Position numbers and translations under genes: made by a program
Assembly (NCBI RefSeq): GCF_016925675.1
Contig: NZ_CP070506.1
Coordinates: forward strand, 3,594,501-3,658,500
Direction of reading: 5' to 3'
DNA: 64,000 bases
Source of the DNA: Pseudomonas hygromyciniae
GTDB lineage: Bacteria; Pseudomonadota; Gammaproteobacteria; Pseudomonadales; Pseudomonadaceae
Shown here: positions 19,233 through 29,082 of the stretch, piece after piece
How positions within the stretch are numbered: position 1 is the first letter of the stretch
How the letters are laid out: each line of letters opens with the position of its first letter
Notes under the pieces: generated by a model
Database searches by the model: none
The model's input: only the letters and a program-made list of their open reading frames with translations
What the model was told of the DNA's origin: nothing

Positions 19233-19980
19233 TATTGCTGATTTCAGATTTGCATCTGGAAGAGGAGCGCCCGGATATTACCCGGGCGTTTCTGGATTTA
19301 CTCCACGGCCGCGCCCGTGGCGCGCAAGCGTTGTACATCCTGGGGGACTTTTTCGAAGCCTGGATTGGCGACGATGGCATGACCCCGTTCCAGCGTTCGA
19401 TTTGCTCCGCTCTACGTGAGCTGAGCGACAGTGGCACCCAACTATTTTTGATGCATGGCAACCGGGATTTCCTGATCGGCAAGGCGTTCTGCAAAGCAGC
19501 AGGCGCAACTTTGCTCAAGGACCCCAGCGTCGTGCAGATGTATGGCGAACCCGTGCTGTTGATGCACGGCGACAGCCTGTGTACCCGCGACCTCGGCTAT
19601 ATGAAGCTGCGGCGCATCCTGCGTAACCCCATTGTGTTGTTTATCCTGCGCCACCTGCCCTTGCGCACTCGCCATAAACTGGCGCGCAAGCTGCGCAGTG
19701 AAAGCCGTGCGCAGACGCGCATGAAGGCCAACGATATTGTCGATGTGACGCCCGAGGAAGTGCCACGGGTGATGCAGCAGCTCGGCGTGCGCACCCTGGT
19801 CCACGGCCACACCCACCGCCCGGCCATTCACAAATTGCAGATTGGCGAGCAGGCGGCCAAGCGCATTGTGCTGGGGGGGATTGGGACAAGCAGGGTTGGG
19901 CGTTGCAGGTGGATGAGCAAGGGTTTCAATTGGCGGCGTTTGACTTCGTCAACCCGCAGTTGGCGTTGCCTGGCGCCTGA
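19229..19980 (+). pseudogene. lpxH: UDP-2,3-diacylglucosamine pyrophosphatase, frameshifted C-terminus
   Basis: Lipid A biosynthesis enzyme that hydrolyses UDP-2,3-diacylglucosamine to lipid X. Metallophosphoesterase motifs are all intact: [22 protein letters not shown] and VHGHTHRP. The frame breaks in a run of seven Gs at 19873-19879, just after RIVLG. The expected ending ([15 protein letters not shown], continuing to a TGA at 19978-19980) is read in another frame, needing five or eight Gs. As sequenced, translation runs on into the REPIN to 20047 with an unrelated 50-residue tail. lpxH is normally essential, so a base-calling error is likely. It is translationally coupled to ppiB. Confidence 0.85.
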
Positions 19981-20000
19981 CTTACAAACAACGCGAAGCA

Positions 20001-20097
20001 AATGTGGGAGCGGGCTTGCTCGCGAATGCGGTGCGTCAGTCACCTAAGATGTCGACTGACACACCGCATTCGCGAGCAAGCCCGCTCCCACATTTTT
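20001..20097. repeat. REPIN (TGTGGGAGCGGGCTTGCTCG type)
   Basis: Two inverted copies of GTGGGAGCGGGCTTGCTCGC about 55 bases apart, between the convergent lpxH and efflux genes. Confidence 0.9.
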
Positions 20098-20116
20098 CAC
20101 TGCGTGCGCTGCAAGA

Positions 20117-21645
20117 TCAGTGACCTGACGCCGCCGGACCAGCCTTCGCGGCAAACGGTGGCTTGGCCAGCCACACCAGCAGGATCAAACCCATGAACAT
20201 CCACCCCAGCAACGTGAAATAGTCCACGGTGGACATCATGTATGCCTGGCTGGTGAGCACCTGATCGAGCTGCGCATAGGCCTTGTGGCCCGCGCCGCCC
20301 AGGGTGTCAGCGCATCGCGGGTGGCCGAGTCGTACACACTCATGCTCTCGCTCATGTAGGCATGATGCTGGTCAGCCCGGCGAATCCAGATCCAGGTGGT
20401 CAACGATGCCGCAAAGCTACCGCCCAGGGTTCGCAGGAAGGTCGCCAGGCCCGCACCGTCGGCGATCTGGTGCGGCGGCAGGTCGGACATCAGGATGCTC
20501 AAGGTCGGCATAAAGAACAGCGCCACACCGATGCCCATGAACAGCTGCACCAGGGCGATATGCTGGAAGTCCACTTCATTGGTGAAGCCGGCGCGCATAA
20601 AGCAGCTCAGGCCAATCGCCAGGAATGCCAGGCCGGCCAGCAGCCGCAAATCGAACTTGTGTGCGTACTTGCCGACAAAGGGCGACATCAGCACCGGCAG
20701 GATGCCGATCGGCGCCACGGCCAAGCCGGCCCAGGTGGCGGTGTAGCCCATCTGCGTCTGCAGCCACTGCGGCAGGATCAGGTTGATCCCGAAGAACCCG
20801 GCATAGCCCAGCACCAGCACAATGGTGCCGATGCGGAAATTGCGGTGGGCAAACAGGCGTAGGTTGACCACCGGATGCTTGTCGGTCATTTCCCAGATCA
20901 CGAACACCGCCAGGGCGATCACCGAGATGGCCGCGCCGATGATGATGAAGTTGGATTCGAACCAGTCCAGGTCGTTGCCCTTGTCGAGGATGATCTGCAG
21001 GGCCCCGACCCCGACGATCAGGCTCAACAGGCCGACATAATCCATCGGCTGATGGCTGGTGACCACCGGCCGCTTCTTGAGCTGCGAACGCACCACCATC
21101 ACCGCGAAGATCCCGATGGGCACGTTGATAAAGAAGATCCACGGCCAGCTGTAGCTGTCGGTGATCCAGCCGCCAAGAATGGGACCTGCAATCGGCGCGA
21201 CCACCGTGACCATCGCCAGCAATGCCAGGGCCATGCCGCGCCTGGCAGGTGGGTAGACCGCGATCAACAGTGTCTGCGTCATTGGGTACAACGGCCCCGC
21301 CACCAGACCTTGCAGCACCCGAAAACCGATCAGCTCGGGCATTGAGGTGGAGATACCACACAGGAACGAAGCCAGCACAAACAGGATGGTGGCCCACAAA
21401 AACAGCTTCACCTCGCCAAAGCGCCGGCTCAACCAGCCGGTCAATGGCAGCGCAATGGCATTGCTCACGGCAAATGAGGTGATGACCCAGGTGCCCTGCT
21501 CCGAACTCACCCCCAGGTTGCCGGAAATGGTCGGCAGCGCCACGTTGGCGATGGTGGTGTCGAGCACCTGCATAAAGGTCGCCAGGGACAGGCCAATGGT
21601 GGCCATCAGCAAGCTGGGCGGCGTGAAGGAGGCGTTATTGCTCAT
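20117..21645 (-). pseudogene. EmrB-type DHA2 drug:H+ antiporter, frameshifted near the end
   Basis: Inner-membrane 14-helix MFS transporter, about 509 aa when repaired. Features are an N-terminal FMQVLDTTIANVALPTI (DHA2 motif D1) and the motif A loop GWLSRRFGEVKLF. As sequenced it ends at 20236 with a scrambled tail. Near 20301-20310 the frame shifts (one base missing, or two extra), after which the expected last helix (STVDYFTLLGWMFMGLILLV) reads to a TGA at 20117-20119. It works with the EmrA-like adaptor encoded just upstream, whose stop overlaps its start region. Confidence 0.85.
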
Positions 21646-22847
21646 CAGCGTTGTGCTGCCTTGGGCGCGGCCACGCTGTTGTCATGGATCAACTGGGTGA
21701 TCATCGCGTCGGCCTCGGCCAACTGGCGGTCGTACACATTGGTGCTGAACGAAGCCTTTTGCGGCGGTTGCTGCGCCAGCACCGGGCCGCTCTGGTCGTG
21801 CAGGTTGACTTCAACCTGGGTCGACAAACCCACTCGCAACGGGTGCTGGGCCAACTCTTGGGCATTGATATGGATGCGCACCGGCACCCGTTGCACGATC
21901 TTGATCCAGTTGCCCGTGGCGTTCTGCGCCGGCAGCAGGGCAAATGCGCTGCCGGTACCGGCGCCGAGGCTGTCGACGGTGCCGCTGTATTTCACATCAC
22001 TGCCGTAGATATCGGCCTCGATGTCCACCGGCTGGCCAATGCGCATCTGGCGCAACTGGGTTTCCTTGAAGTTGGCGTCGATCCACAGTTGGTCCAGGGG
22101 AATCACCGCCATCAACGCCGTACCCGGCTCGACTCGCTGGCCCAGTTGCACGGTGCGCTTGGCCACGTAGCCGGTGACCGGTGCGATCAGGGTGCTGCGC
22201 GCATTGGCCAGGTAGGCCTGGCGCAATTGCGCGGCAGCGGCCTGCACATCCGGGTGGGACGAAATCACCGTGTCATCCACCAACGCGGTGGAGGTATTGA
22301 GTTGCTGTTGCAGGTTGGCCAGCGAGTTGCTCGCCGCGCTCAGGGCGTCACGGGCGTGGGACAGTTCTTCCAGGGAAATCGCGCCACCCTGGGCGAGGAT
22401 CCTGCGGCGGTTGAAGTTGTCCTGGGCGGTTTGCACTTGGGCTTTTTGTGCCTGGACCTGGGCTTTCATGCCATCCACATTGCTGTACAGGCCGCGCACC
22501 TGGCGCACCGTACGTGCCAGGTTGGCCTGGGCACTTTGCAAGCCGACGGCCGCATCGTTGGGATCGAAGTTGATCAGCACCTGACCTTCGTGGACCAGGT
22601 CGCCATCATCGGCGCCAATGCTGACCACAGTGCCGGTGACCAGCGGGGTGATTTCCACCACGTTGCCGTTCACGTAGGCGTCGTCGGTGCTTTCGCTCCA
22701 ACGGCCATAGAGCTCGTGCCAGCCCCAGACGCCCACTACGCAGAGCACGACGATCAGCGCCAGGCCCAGCAACATGATCTTGCGTTTGCGCGGGTTGCTG
22801 TCGTCGGGTTGGGAGGGTGCGGTGTTGTTTGCTTGGGCAGTAGCCAT
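21645..22847 (-). CDS. EmrA-type membrane fusion protein (HlyD family)
   Basis: 400 aa. One N-terminal transmembrane segment (LLGLALIVVLCVVGVWGW) is followed by a biotinyl-lipoyl-like half (DDAYVNGNVVEITPLVTGTV), a coiled-coil hairpin of about residues 110-200, and the second lipoyl half plus beta-barrel (STLIAPVTGYVAKRTVQLG). This is the periplasmic adaptor that links the EmrB-like pump to an outer-membrane channel; no outer-membrane factor gene is adjacent. It is the second gene behind the MarR regulator gene. Confidence 0.9.
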   Translation of the reverse strand: MATAQANNTAPSQPDDSNPRKRKIMLLGLALIVVLCVVGVWGWHELYGRWSESTDDAYVNGNVVEITPLVTGTVVSIGADDGDLVHEGQVLINFDPNDAAVGLQSAQANLARTVRQVRGLYSNVDGMKAQVQAQKAQVQTAQDNFNRRRILAQGGAISLEELSHARDALSAASNSLANLQQQLNTSTALVDDTVISSHPDVQAAAAQLRQAYLANARSTLIAPVTGYVAKRTVQLGQRVEPGTALMAVIPLDQLWIDANFKETQLRQMRIGQPVDIEADIYGSDVKYSGTVDSLGAGTGSAFALLPAQNATGNWIKIVQRVPVRIHINAQELAQHPLRVGLSTQVEVNLHDQSGPVLAQQPPQKASFSTNVYDRQLAEADAMITQLIHDNSVAAPKAAQR

Positions 22848-22888
22848 GACAAATACCTTGCGTTATTCAGCGCGCGTGACTGGCGTGT

Positions 22889-23362
22889 TCATTGAGTCCC
22901 GACCCGTTGCAGGGTGATGGGGTCACCCGCAGCGACCAGGATTTTCTTGAGGATGTATTCCAGGGTCTGCAATTCCCCCGGCTCCAGCACGCCAGCCAGT
23001 TGGTTCAGGGCCTGGGCGCCGATCTGCGGCAACATGTCCGCCAGGCGCTGGCCGTCGGCGGTCAACACAAGCTGCACCTGGCGCCGGTCCTGCTCGGAAC
23101 GCTTGCGTGCCAGCAGGTGTTTTTGCTCCAGGCGGTCGAGCATGCGGGTCATCGAGCCACTGTCCAGGGACAGATTGCGGCACAGCTCCGCCGGGGTATC
23201 GACGCCGAACTGGGCCATGATGATCAACACCTTGAACTGCGCGGCGGTGATGCCGTGGGGTTCCATATGGGTGTCGATAATGCGGTCTTTGAGAATCGCG
23301 GCACGCCCTAGCAACAGGCCGAGGTGGCAGTTGTGGAAGTTTTCCGGGGTGAAGTGTTTCAT
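22889..23362 (-). CDS. MarR-family repressor of the efflux operon
   Basis: 157 aa with a winged-helix core: ITAAQFKVLIIMAQFGVDTP, then LSLDSGSMTRMLDRLEQKHL (recognition helix) and the wing RKRSEQDRRQVQL. The DRR signature is typical of MarR proteins. It is first in the operon before emrA- and emrB-like genes. Two palindromic operators lie directly upstream, so it probably represses itself and the pump until a ligand binds. Confidence 0.9.
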   Translation of the reverse strand: MKHFTPENFHNCHLGLLLGRAAILKDRIIDTHMEPHGITAAQFKVLIIMAQFGVDTPAELCRNLSLDSGSMTRMLDRLEQKHLLARKRSEQDRRQVQLVLTADGQRLADMLPQIGAQALNQLAGVLEPGELQTLEYILKKILVAAGDPITLQRVGTQ

Positions 23363-23378
23363 CGAAAGTCACCTTATT

Positions 23379-23425
23379 ACTGCCTAGGCAGTGAATATGT
23401 GACCAAATATTACTGCCTAGGCAGC
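23379..23425. promoter_or_regulatory. Two MarR operators, ACTGCCTAGGCAGT
   Basis: A perfect 14-bp palindrome at 23379-23392 and a second copy with one change in the last base at 23412-23425. The centres are 33 bp apart (about three helical turns), directly upstream of the marR-type gene. Binding by that regulator is inferred from position and symmetry. Confidence 0.75.
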
Positions 23426-23507
23426 GAATGTCAAATAAATAGTTAGGCTGCTTGGTAATCAGGCGATGACTGGAGCCATCGGAAGGTTCTGAATCCACGA
23501 CAAAACA

Positions 23508-23601
23508 AATGTGGGAGCTGGCTTGCCTGCGATTGCGGTGTGTCAGCCACTAGAAATAGTGACTGAACCACTGCTAACGCAGGCAAGCCAGCTCCCACAA
23601 T
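23508..23601. repeat. REPIN (TGTGGGAGCTGGCTTGCCTG type)
   Basis: Inverted copies of GTGGGAGCTGGCTTGCCTGC about 55 bases apart, between the marR operators and the tamB 3' end. Confidence 0.9.
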
Positions 23602-23619
23602 TTGATTGACGTTTAAACG

Positions 23620-26600
23620 TCAGAAATCCCGTTTGTAGAAGATATCCAGGGAGCTTGCCACGCCGCTGGCCACTTCCAGATACACCCGCTTGCTCAGCAG
23701 GTAGCGCAAGGCGATGGTGCTGGCCGGTTCGAACACCCCCACGCCGTAACGCAAGCTGAGCTTTTCGGTGATCTTGCCGCTGGCCACCACCGCCGTATTG
23801 TTGCCGCTGCCCTGGGTGTCCAGTTCGAAGTCCTGGATCCCCAGATTCTTGGCAATATCCGATGTCACCCCGGCACTGCCCATCAACCCCAGGCCCAGCG
23901 CCGCTTGCGCCAGCATGTTGTTGTCTTCACCGGTGGTGCTCAACGGACGCCCCAGCACCAGGTAGGACAGCGCCTGCTCCTGGCTCATGGCCGGTTCCGA
24001 GAAGATTTGCGTGGTGGGTTGCTCGGCACTGCCGCTCAAGCGGATACCCGCGATCACGTCGTCGGTCTTACGGATGGCTTCGATATCCAGGTACGGCTGG
24101 TCGAGCGGCCCGGCGAACAGCAGGCGCGCACGGCGCACATCGAGTCTCTGGCCGTAGGCACGGTAACGGCCGTCGTTGAGCCAGAGTTCGCCACGGGTGT
24201 CCATGTTATCGCCGATATGCACCCGGCCCTGGACCTTGGCCGTGAGGCCGAAGCCGGCGAAGTTGAGTTGATCCTCGCCCACCACCACGTTGATATCCAT
24301 GGCCATGGACATCGGCGGCTTGCCTTCTTCGGTCTGGCTGCCAACGATCACCGTGTCATCCGAGACCTTGACCGTCGAAGGCGGCAATTCGCGCACGGTG
24401 ATATCGCCGCGCGGGATGTGGACATTACCGGCGATCGCCAACTTGTCGTCCTTGAGGCTGATCTTCAAGTCGGGCGCCACTTCCAGCTTGGCGTAGGGTT
24501 CGACCGTAACCGGTAATTGCGAACCCTGCAGGCTGAGGTCAACGACCAGGGCCCGGCCCCAGTCGATCTGGCCCTTGAGGCTGCCCTGCCCGGCCTTGCC
24601 GCTGCGCCAGCCGCCGTTGAGCTGTACGCTTTCACCGGCAATCAGTGCCTGCACGTTCAGGCCCTCAAGGCTGATCGGCAGTTCGGGCCCGGAAATCTCG
24701 CCCGCGATCAGGTTGATATTGCCGTTGACCTGCGGCGCCAGCAGCCCGCCGGAAATACGTCCGCTGCCGTTGAGCTTGCCGCTGAGTTTTTCCACCATCG
24801 GCACAAACGGTCGCGCTACCGCCAGGTCCAGACCGGTGAGGCTGAAGTTGCCGGAGATCGGCTTGTTTTTCGCCAATGGGTTGAGCTGTGCCTGCAACAA
24901 CAACTCACCGAGCTTGCCGCCGCGGAAATTCAGCTGGGTATCGATGCGCGTAGGGTTGAGTTTGGTTTCCAGCTTGAGAGTGTCGTAGGGGAAATCCAGC
25001 CACTGGTCCTTGTCCTTGACCCGCAGCGTGCCGCCACTGGCATCCACCGCGATCAGGCCTTTGGGGCCGCTGGCCGGCAGGTCGAGCTGGATATCGGCGT
25101 TGAGCTTGCCCTGCCAGGCAAAATCCTTGGGCAACCATTGCGCCAGGCTGTCGATGGGGAATTGCTTGAGGTGGTAGCGCAGCTTGGGATCGGGCATCAG
25201 CCGCTGGTCTTCGCCACACAGGCTGGCGGGCCCGGAAACCCAGCAATGGGCGGCGAAGGTCAGCTTGCCGTCGGCCATGCGCTCGATTTTTGCCGGGGCC
25301 TGCAGTTTCCAGTCCTGGCCACCGGCCTGTACGTCACCACTGGCCAGGCGTCCGCGCCAGTTGCCTTTGTCGAGCGTGCCGTCCAAGGCCAGGGCCAGCT
25401 TGACCAGCGGGCCCATCAGGTCCAGTTGGACTTTCTGGCTTTGGATATCGCCCTGGGCGCTGGCGGTCAGGGTGCCAACCTGGGTGTCACCGGCCTGGAT
25501 ACCGCTGCCCTTGAGGTCGATCTTCGCCCGTTGTGCGCTATCAAGTGTCGCGTCCAGGCTGAGGGCTTGCAGGCGATTGTCTTCAAACACCAACTGCTGG
25601 CCCTTGAGGTCGAGCTTGCCTTGGGGGGCTTTTAAAGTGCCGGCCACATCGAGCCGGCCATTGATCTGCCCACGCAACTGCGGCCACAGTTGGGCCAGGC
25701 GTGCGAGCTTGATGTCGATCTGCCCGGCCAAGCGCTGTTGCAGGCTGCCACTGCCGTTGATGCGGTTGTCACCCAGGCGGATATCCAGGTTGGCCAGGGT
25801 CCATTGCTCACCCGCGCCTTCGGCCTTGGCCGCCAGCAGGGCGGGCTGGCCGCGTAAACGGCCCTTCAGATCAAGGTCAGCGTTGAGCTTGAGTTGATCG
25901 TTTTTCATTTCACCTTGGCTGCGCAGCGGCCCGGCGAGCGTGCCCGGTAGCTCCGCGACCCAGTACGCCGGGTTGATCGCCGACAGGTCAAGCGCCGTAT
26001 CCCAGGCGATGCCATCGGCAAATTGCAGGTTCAGGTGGCCTTCGGCCTTGCCTTGGCCGGCAACCAGTTTCAGTTCCGGCAGGAACACTTGGGTCAGGTC
26101 GCCACTCAATGGCGTGACCAGGCTGAACTTGCCGGCCGGCCCATCGAGGTCGGCCTTGAGATTGCCCAGGTAGTTACCGTCCTTATAGGAGACTTCGCCG
26201 TTGAAGGTACGCAACACCACTTGCGGCTCGTCAATCAGCGGATAGAGGCGATGCCAGGGGAAGTCCAGCCAGTCGATTTTTGCATCCGCGCTGAAGCCTT
26301 GCTGCCAATCCAGCTGGGCACTGAGCTTGAGGCTCTGCTTGTCCCCGGCAGTCAGGTCAAGGCCAGCGATCTGCGCACCCTTGGCGTCGACCCGACCTTG
26401 CAGCAACAGGTCAACCGGGCCCTTTTCTGCGGGTAATACGGCCTTGCCCAGCAGTTGATAGCCATTGCCCAGGTCGCCCTTGGCCGTCAGGTCCAGTTGG
26501 TTGAGCTGCAAGGTGTCCGGCAAGTCGGCGGCGGGCTTGAAGCCATCGGCGGTGATCTGCAGTTGCGCCGGCAGGTTCTCGACCAGAGGTTGCAGTTCGC

Positions 26601-27294
26601 CCTTGAGCTTGGCGGGCAGGTAGCCCGTGCTGTCGGCGTCGAGCTTGAGGGTCTTGAGCAAATCACCCGTGACGTTCAGCGCCACGGCCCATGGCGCGCC
26701 ACCCGGGGCGTAGGGCAGGCTCAGGTTACCGGTCGCCGTCAGCGGCCAGTCACCGGTGGGTTGCAACATACCGCTGAGGTCCAGCACCAGGCCTTCGCGC
26801 TGCAGGTGCACCGCGTCGATCTTCATCCCCTCGGCGGTCCAGTGCGCTGCCAGTTGCAGGCCCTGGAGTTCTTCGCTGCCGTTGAACAGCAGGCTGCCTA
26901 CACGCACGTCGCCCAGTTCGATGGCCAGGGGCAGGTTCAAGTCTGGGAGGGTAATCGGGCCGCTGCTTTCTTCGGTGCTGGCCGGGAATTGCAGGCTGAC
27001 CTGCTCCACGTCCAGTTGCCGGATGCACAACGTCATGCGCAGCAGGCACGCCGGCGACCAATCGAATTTCGGCGCCTTGAGCTCCACGCGGCTGCTGTCT
27101 TGTTGCCACAGTAGATGGTCGGCGCTCCATTGCCCGCCCAGGCGGCCCTGGAAATTGTCCACGCTCAACCCCGGCACTTGGCCAAGGGCCCAGCGACTGC
27201 CGACTTGCGTACCCAGTACGCTCCATACCGCCAGGGGCAACAAGGCGACGAGCGCCACTGCACTCAGACCCGCTATTTTCAAACCACGCTTCAC
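23620..27294 (-). CDS. tamB: TamB, translocation and assembly module inner-membrane subunit
   Basis: 1224 aa, starting at GTG 27292-27294, which overlaps the tamA stop (GTGA). A single N-terminal anchor (LSAVALVALLPLAVWSV) is followed by a very long, repetitive beta-rich periplasmic region typical of AsmA/TamB lipid-groove proteins. The C-terminal DUF490 domain ends in YKRDF, the aromatic terminus seen in the family. With TamA it helps outer-membrane protein insertion and lipid transport between membranes. No frame damage is seen across 3.7 kb. Confidence 0.93.
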   Translation of the reverse strand: MKRGLKIAGLSAVALVALLPLAVWSVLGTQVGSRWALGQVPGLSVDNFQGRLGGQWSADHLLWQQDSSRVELKAPKFDWSPACLLRMTLCIRQLDVEQVSLQFPASTEESSGPITLPDLNLPLAIELGDVRVGSLLFNGSEELQGLQLAAHWTAEGMKIDAVHLQREGLVLDLSGMLQPTGDWPLTATGNLSLPYAPGGAPWAVALNVTGDLLKTLKLDADSTGYLPAKLKGELQPLVENLPAQLQITADGFKPAADLPDTLQLNQLDLTAKGDLGNGYQLLGKAVLPAEKGPVDLLLQGRVDAKGAQIAGLDLTAGDKQSLKLSAQLDWQQGFSADAKIDWLDFPWHRLYPLIDEPQVVLRTFNGEVSYKDGNYLGNLKADLDGPAGKFSLVTPLSGDLTQVFLPELKLVAGQGKAEGHLNLQFADGIAWDTALDLSAINPAYWVAELPGTLAGPLRSQGEMKNDQLKLNADLDLKGRLRGQPALLAAKAEGAGEQWTLANLDIRLGDNRINGSGSLQQRLAGQIDIKLARLAQLWPQLRGQINGRLDVAGTLKAPQGKLDLKGQQLVFEDNRLQALSLDATLDSAQRAKIDLKGSGIQAGDTQVGTLTASAQGDIQSQKVQLDLMGPLVKLALALDGTLDKGNWRGRLASGDVQAGGQDWKLQAPAKIERMADGKLTFAAHCWVSGPASLCGEDQRLMPDPKLRYHLKQFPIDSLAQWLPKDFAWQGKLNADIQLDLPASGPKGLIAVDASGGTLRVKDKDQWLDFPYDTLKLETKLNPTRIDTQLNFRGGKLGELLLQAQLNPLAKNKPISGNFSLTGLDLAVARPFVPMVEKLSGKLNGSGRISGGLLAPQVNGNINLIAGEISGPELPISLEGLNVQALIAGESVQLNGGWRSGKAGQGSLKGQIDWGRALVVDLSLQGSQLPVTVEPYAKLEVAPDLKISLKDDKLAIAGNVHIPRGDITVRELPPSTVKVSDDTVIVGSQTEEGKPPMSMAMDINVVVGEDQLNFAGFGLTAKVQGRVHIGDNMDTRGELWLNDGRYRAYGQRLDVRRARLLFAGPLDQPYLDIEAIRKTDDVIAGIRLSGSAEQPTTQIFSEPAMSQEQALSYLVLGRPLSTTGEDNNMLAQAALGLGLMGSAGVTSDIAKNLGIQDFELDTQGSGNNTAVVASGKITEKLSLRYGVGVFEPASTIALRYLLSKRVYLEVASGVASSLDIFYKRDF

Positions 27295-29018
27295 AGCTCA
27301 GGCCCCATGGAAAAGTGCAAACGAATACCGCCCGGATCTTCCAGGGCATGGGCCAGGTCAAGGCGAATCGGGCCGACTGGCGACACCCAGCGCACGCCGA
27401 CGCCAACCCCGGTTTTCAGGCTCGGCAATTCAAGGGTGTTAAAGGAGTTGCCTTGGTCGACAAAGGTCGCGATCCGCCATTTTTCGGCGATGGAATACTG
27501 ATACTCGGCGCTCAAGGCCACCATATAGCGGCCACCGATACGGTCGCCCTTGTTGTTTTCCGGGGACAGCGTCTGGTACTCGTAGCCACGCACGCTCTGG
27601 TCGCCACCGGCAAAAAAGCGCAGGGACGGTGGCACCGACTTGTAGCCGTTGGTGGCGCTGCCGCCAAACTGCGCGCGGCCGAGGAAGCGGTGCTTGTCCC
27701 ACACCGTGGTCAAGCCCTTGATCATCGCGGTGCCGTACAGCAAGTTGGTGTCCGAGCCCAGCCCTTCCTTGGCCACCTTGGTATCGAATTGCAGGCGATA
27801 GCCGTTATGGGGGTCGATGCGGTTGTCGCTGCGCAGGTAGGAATAGCTGATTCCCGGCATCAGCAAATTGCTCAAGCCAGAGTCATCCCCCAGGCGATAT
27901 TCTTCGCGCTGCAACTTGAGCGAGATCACCCGTGTCCAGCCGCTGGGCAACTTGGTGTGCCATTCCGGGCCGAGGGTGAGCAGTTTGCTGAGGGTGTCGG
28001 TGTTGGCCAGTTCTTCGTTCTGGTAGCCGCCGGCAAAGCGCAGCTTGTCGGTCAATGGCGGGTCGAGGGGAATGTCGTACCACAGGCCGACGTTCTGCCG
28101 GGGCGCCGACAGTTCCGCCTCCCAGCCATAGCTATGCCCCTGGGGGTTGACCCAATGCCGCGTCCAGTTGGCCTTGCCGCGCGGGCCCACGTCGGTGGAA
28201 AAACCCAGGCCCAGGCCCATGGTCCGCGGTTTGCGGGTTTGCAGCTGGACCGCCACCGGGATCACATCATTGGCCGCTGCGGCCGGGGCCGCGTCCACCC
28301 GCACGCCCTCGAAATAACCGCTCGATTGCAGGGCCTGGTTCAGCTCGGCAATCAGTTCGGAATCGTAGGGAGCACCGCTCTTGAACGGCACCATGCGTTG
28401 CAACAGTTCTTCATCAAAGGGGGTATCGCCGGCAAAGTTGACCTTGCCGAGGGCGTAGCGCGGGCCGCTGTCGTAGACCAGCTCGATATCGGCCACGCCC
28501 GCCTGGGGATCGACAGACAGTTTCTGCTGGGTGAAACGGCCACTGAAATAGCCGAAGCGCGAGGCCTGATTCTGGATCAGGCGCTTGGCGTCTTCATAAT
28601 GACCATGGTTGAGTACGGCGCCGGACTTGAGGTCTTGGCTGTCGGGCACACGAAAGGATTTGAGCTCTGCCGCCGGGCCATCCACCCGAATCGTGACATT
28701 ACGCAAATGCACGGGCTCGCCAGGGTCGATGCTGAGGATCAGGCGCGGGTTCTTGCCGGCCTTTACCTCACTGGCAATCTGCGGCTGATAAAAGCCCAAT
28801 GCCTGGGCGGCCTTGCGCGCCTGCTCCTCGGCACCGCGACTGAAGCGCAGCAAGGCCTCCTCATCACGCTCGCCAACCCCGCCGATATAGCCTTCGATAT
28901 TGGCCTTCAGCGCATCGTTTGAAGGCTTGACCCGTACGTCCAATTCGCTTTGCGCCAAGGCGCCGCAGCTTGTGAACAGCAGAATCAAGCCGCTGGTAAA
29001 TCTATTGGAAAACTTCAT
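27291..29018 (-). CDS. tamA: TamA, Omp85-family outer-membrane subunit
   Basis: 575 aa from ATG 29016-29018 (MKFSNRFTSGLILLFTSCGALA), a clear signal peptide; the 38-residue upstream extension is not credible. Three POTRA domains occupy about residues 25-265. A 16-strand Omp85 barrel follows, with the conserved lid-lock loop region FFAGGDQSVRGYEYQ near 490. It ends HFSMGPEL. It partners with TamB encoded downstream. Confidence 0.94.
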   Translation of the reverse strand: MKFSNRFTSGLILLFTSCGALAQSELDVRVKPSNDALKANIEGYIGGVGERDEEALLRFSRGAEEQARKAAQALGFYQPQIASEVKAGKNPRLILSIDPGEPVHLRNVTIRVDGPAAELKSFRVPDSQDLKSGAVLNHGHYEDAKRLIQNQASRFGYFSGRFTQQKLSVDPQAGVADIELVYDSGPRYALGKVNFAGDTPFDEELLQRMVPFKSGAPYDSELIAELNQALQSSGYFEGVRVDAAPAAAANDVIPVAVQLQTRKPRTMGLGLGFSTDVGPRGKANWTRHWVNPQGHSYGWEAELSAPRQNVGLWYDIPLDPPLTDKLRFAGGYQNEELANTDTLSKLLTLGPEWHTKLPSGWTRVISLKLQREEYRLGDDSGLSNLLMPGISYSYLRSDNRIDPHNGYRLQFDTKVAKEGLGSDTNLLYGTAMIKGLTTVWDKHRFLGRAQFGGSATNGYKSVPPSLRFFAGGDQSVRGYEYQTLSPENNKGDRIGGRYMVALSAEYQYSIAEKWRIATFVDQGNSFNTLELPSLKTGVGVGVRWVSPVGPIRLDLAHALEDPGGIRLHFSMGPEL

Positions 29019-29082
29019 AGGCGCGGATGCTACACGAGCTGGGGAGCACCTTAGAACCGGGAATTGTCTGAATAATTCTGTG

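Noticed and set aside
27315..28922. 535-codon open frame antisense to tamA
   Set aside because: No recognisable content; tamA is intact and overlaps it entirely.
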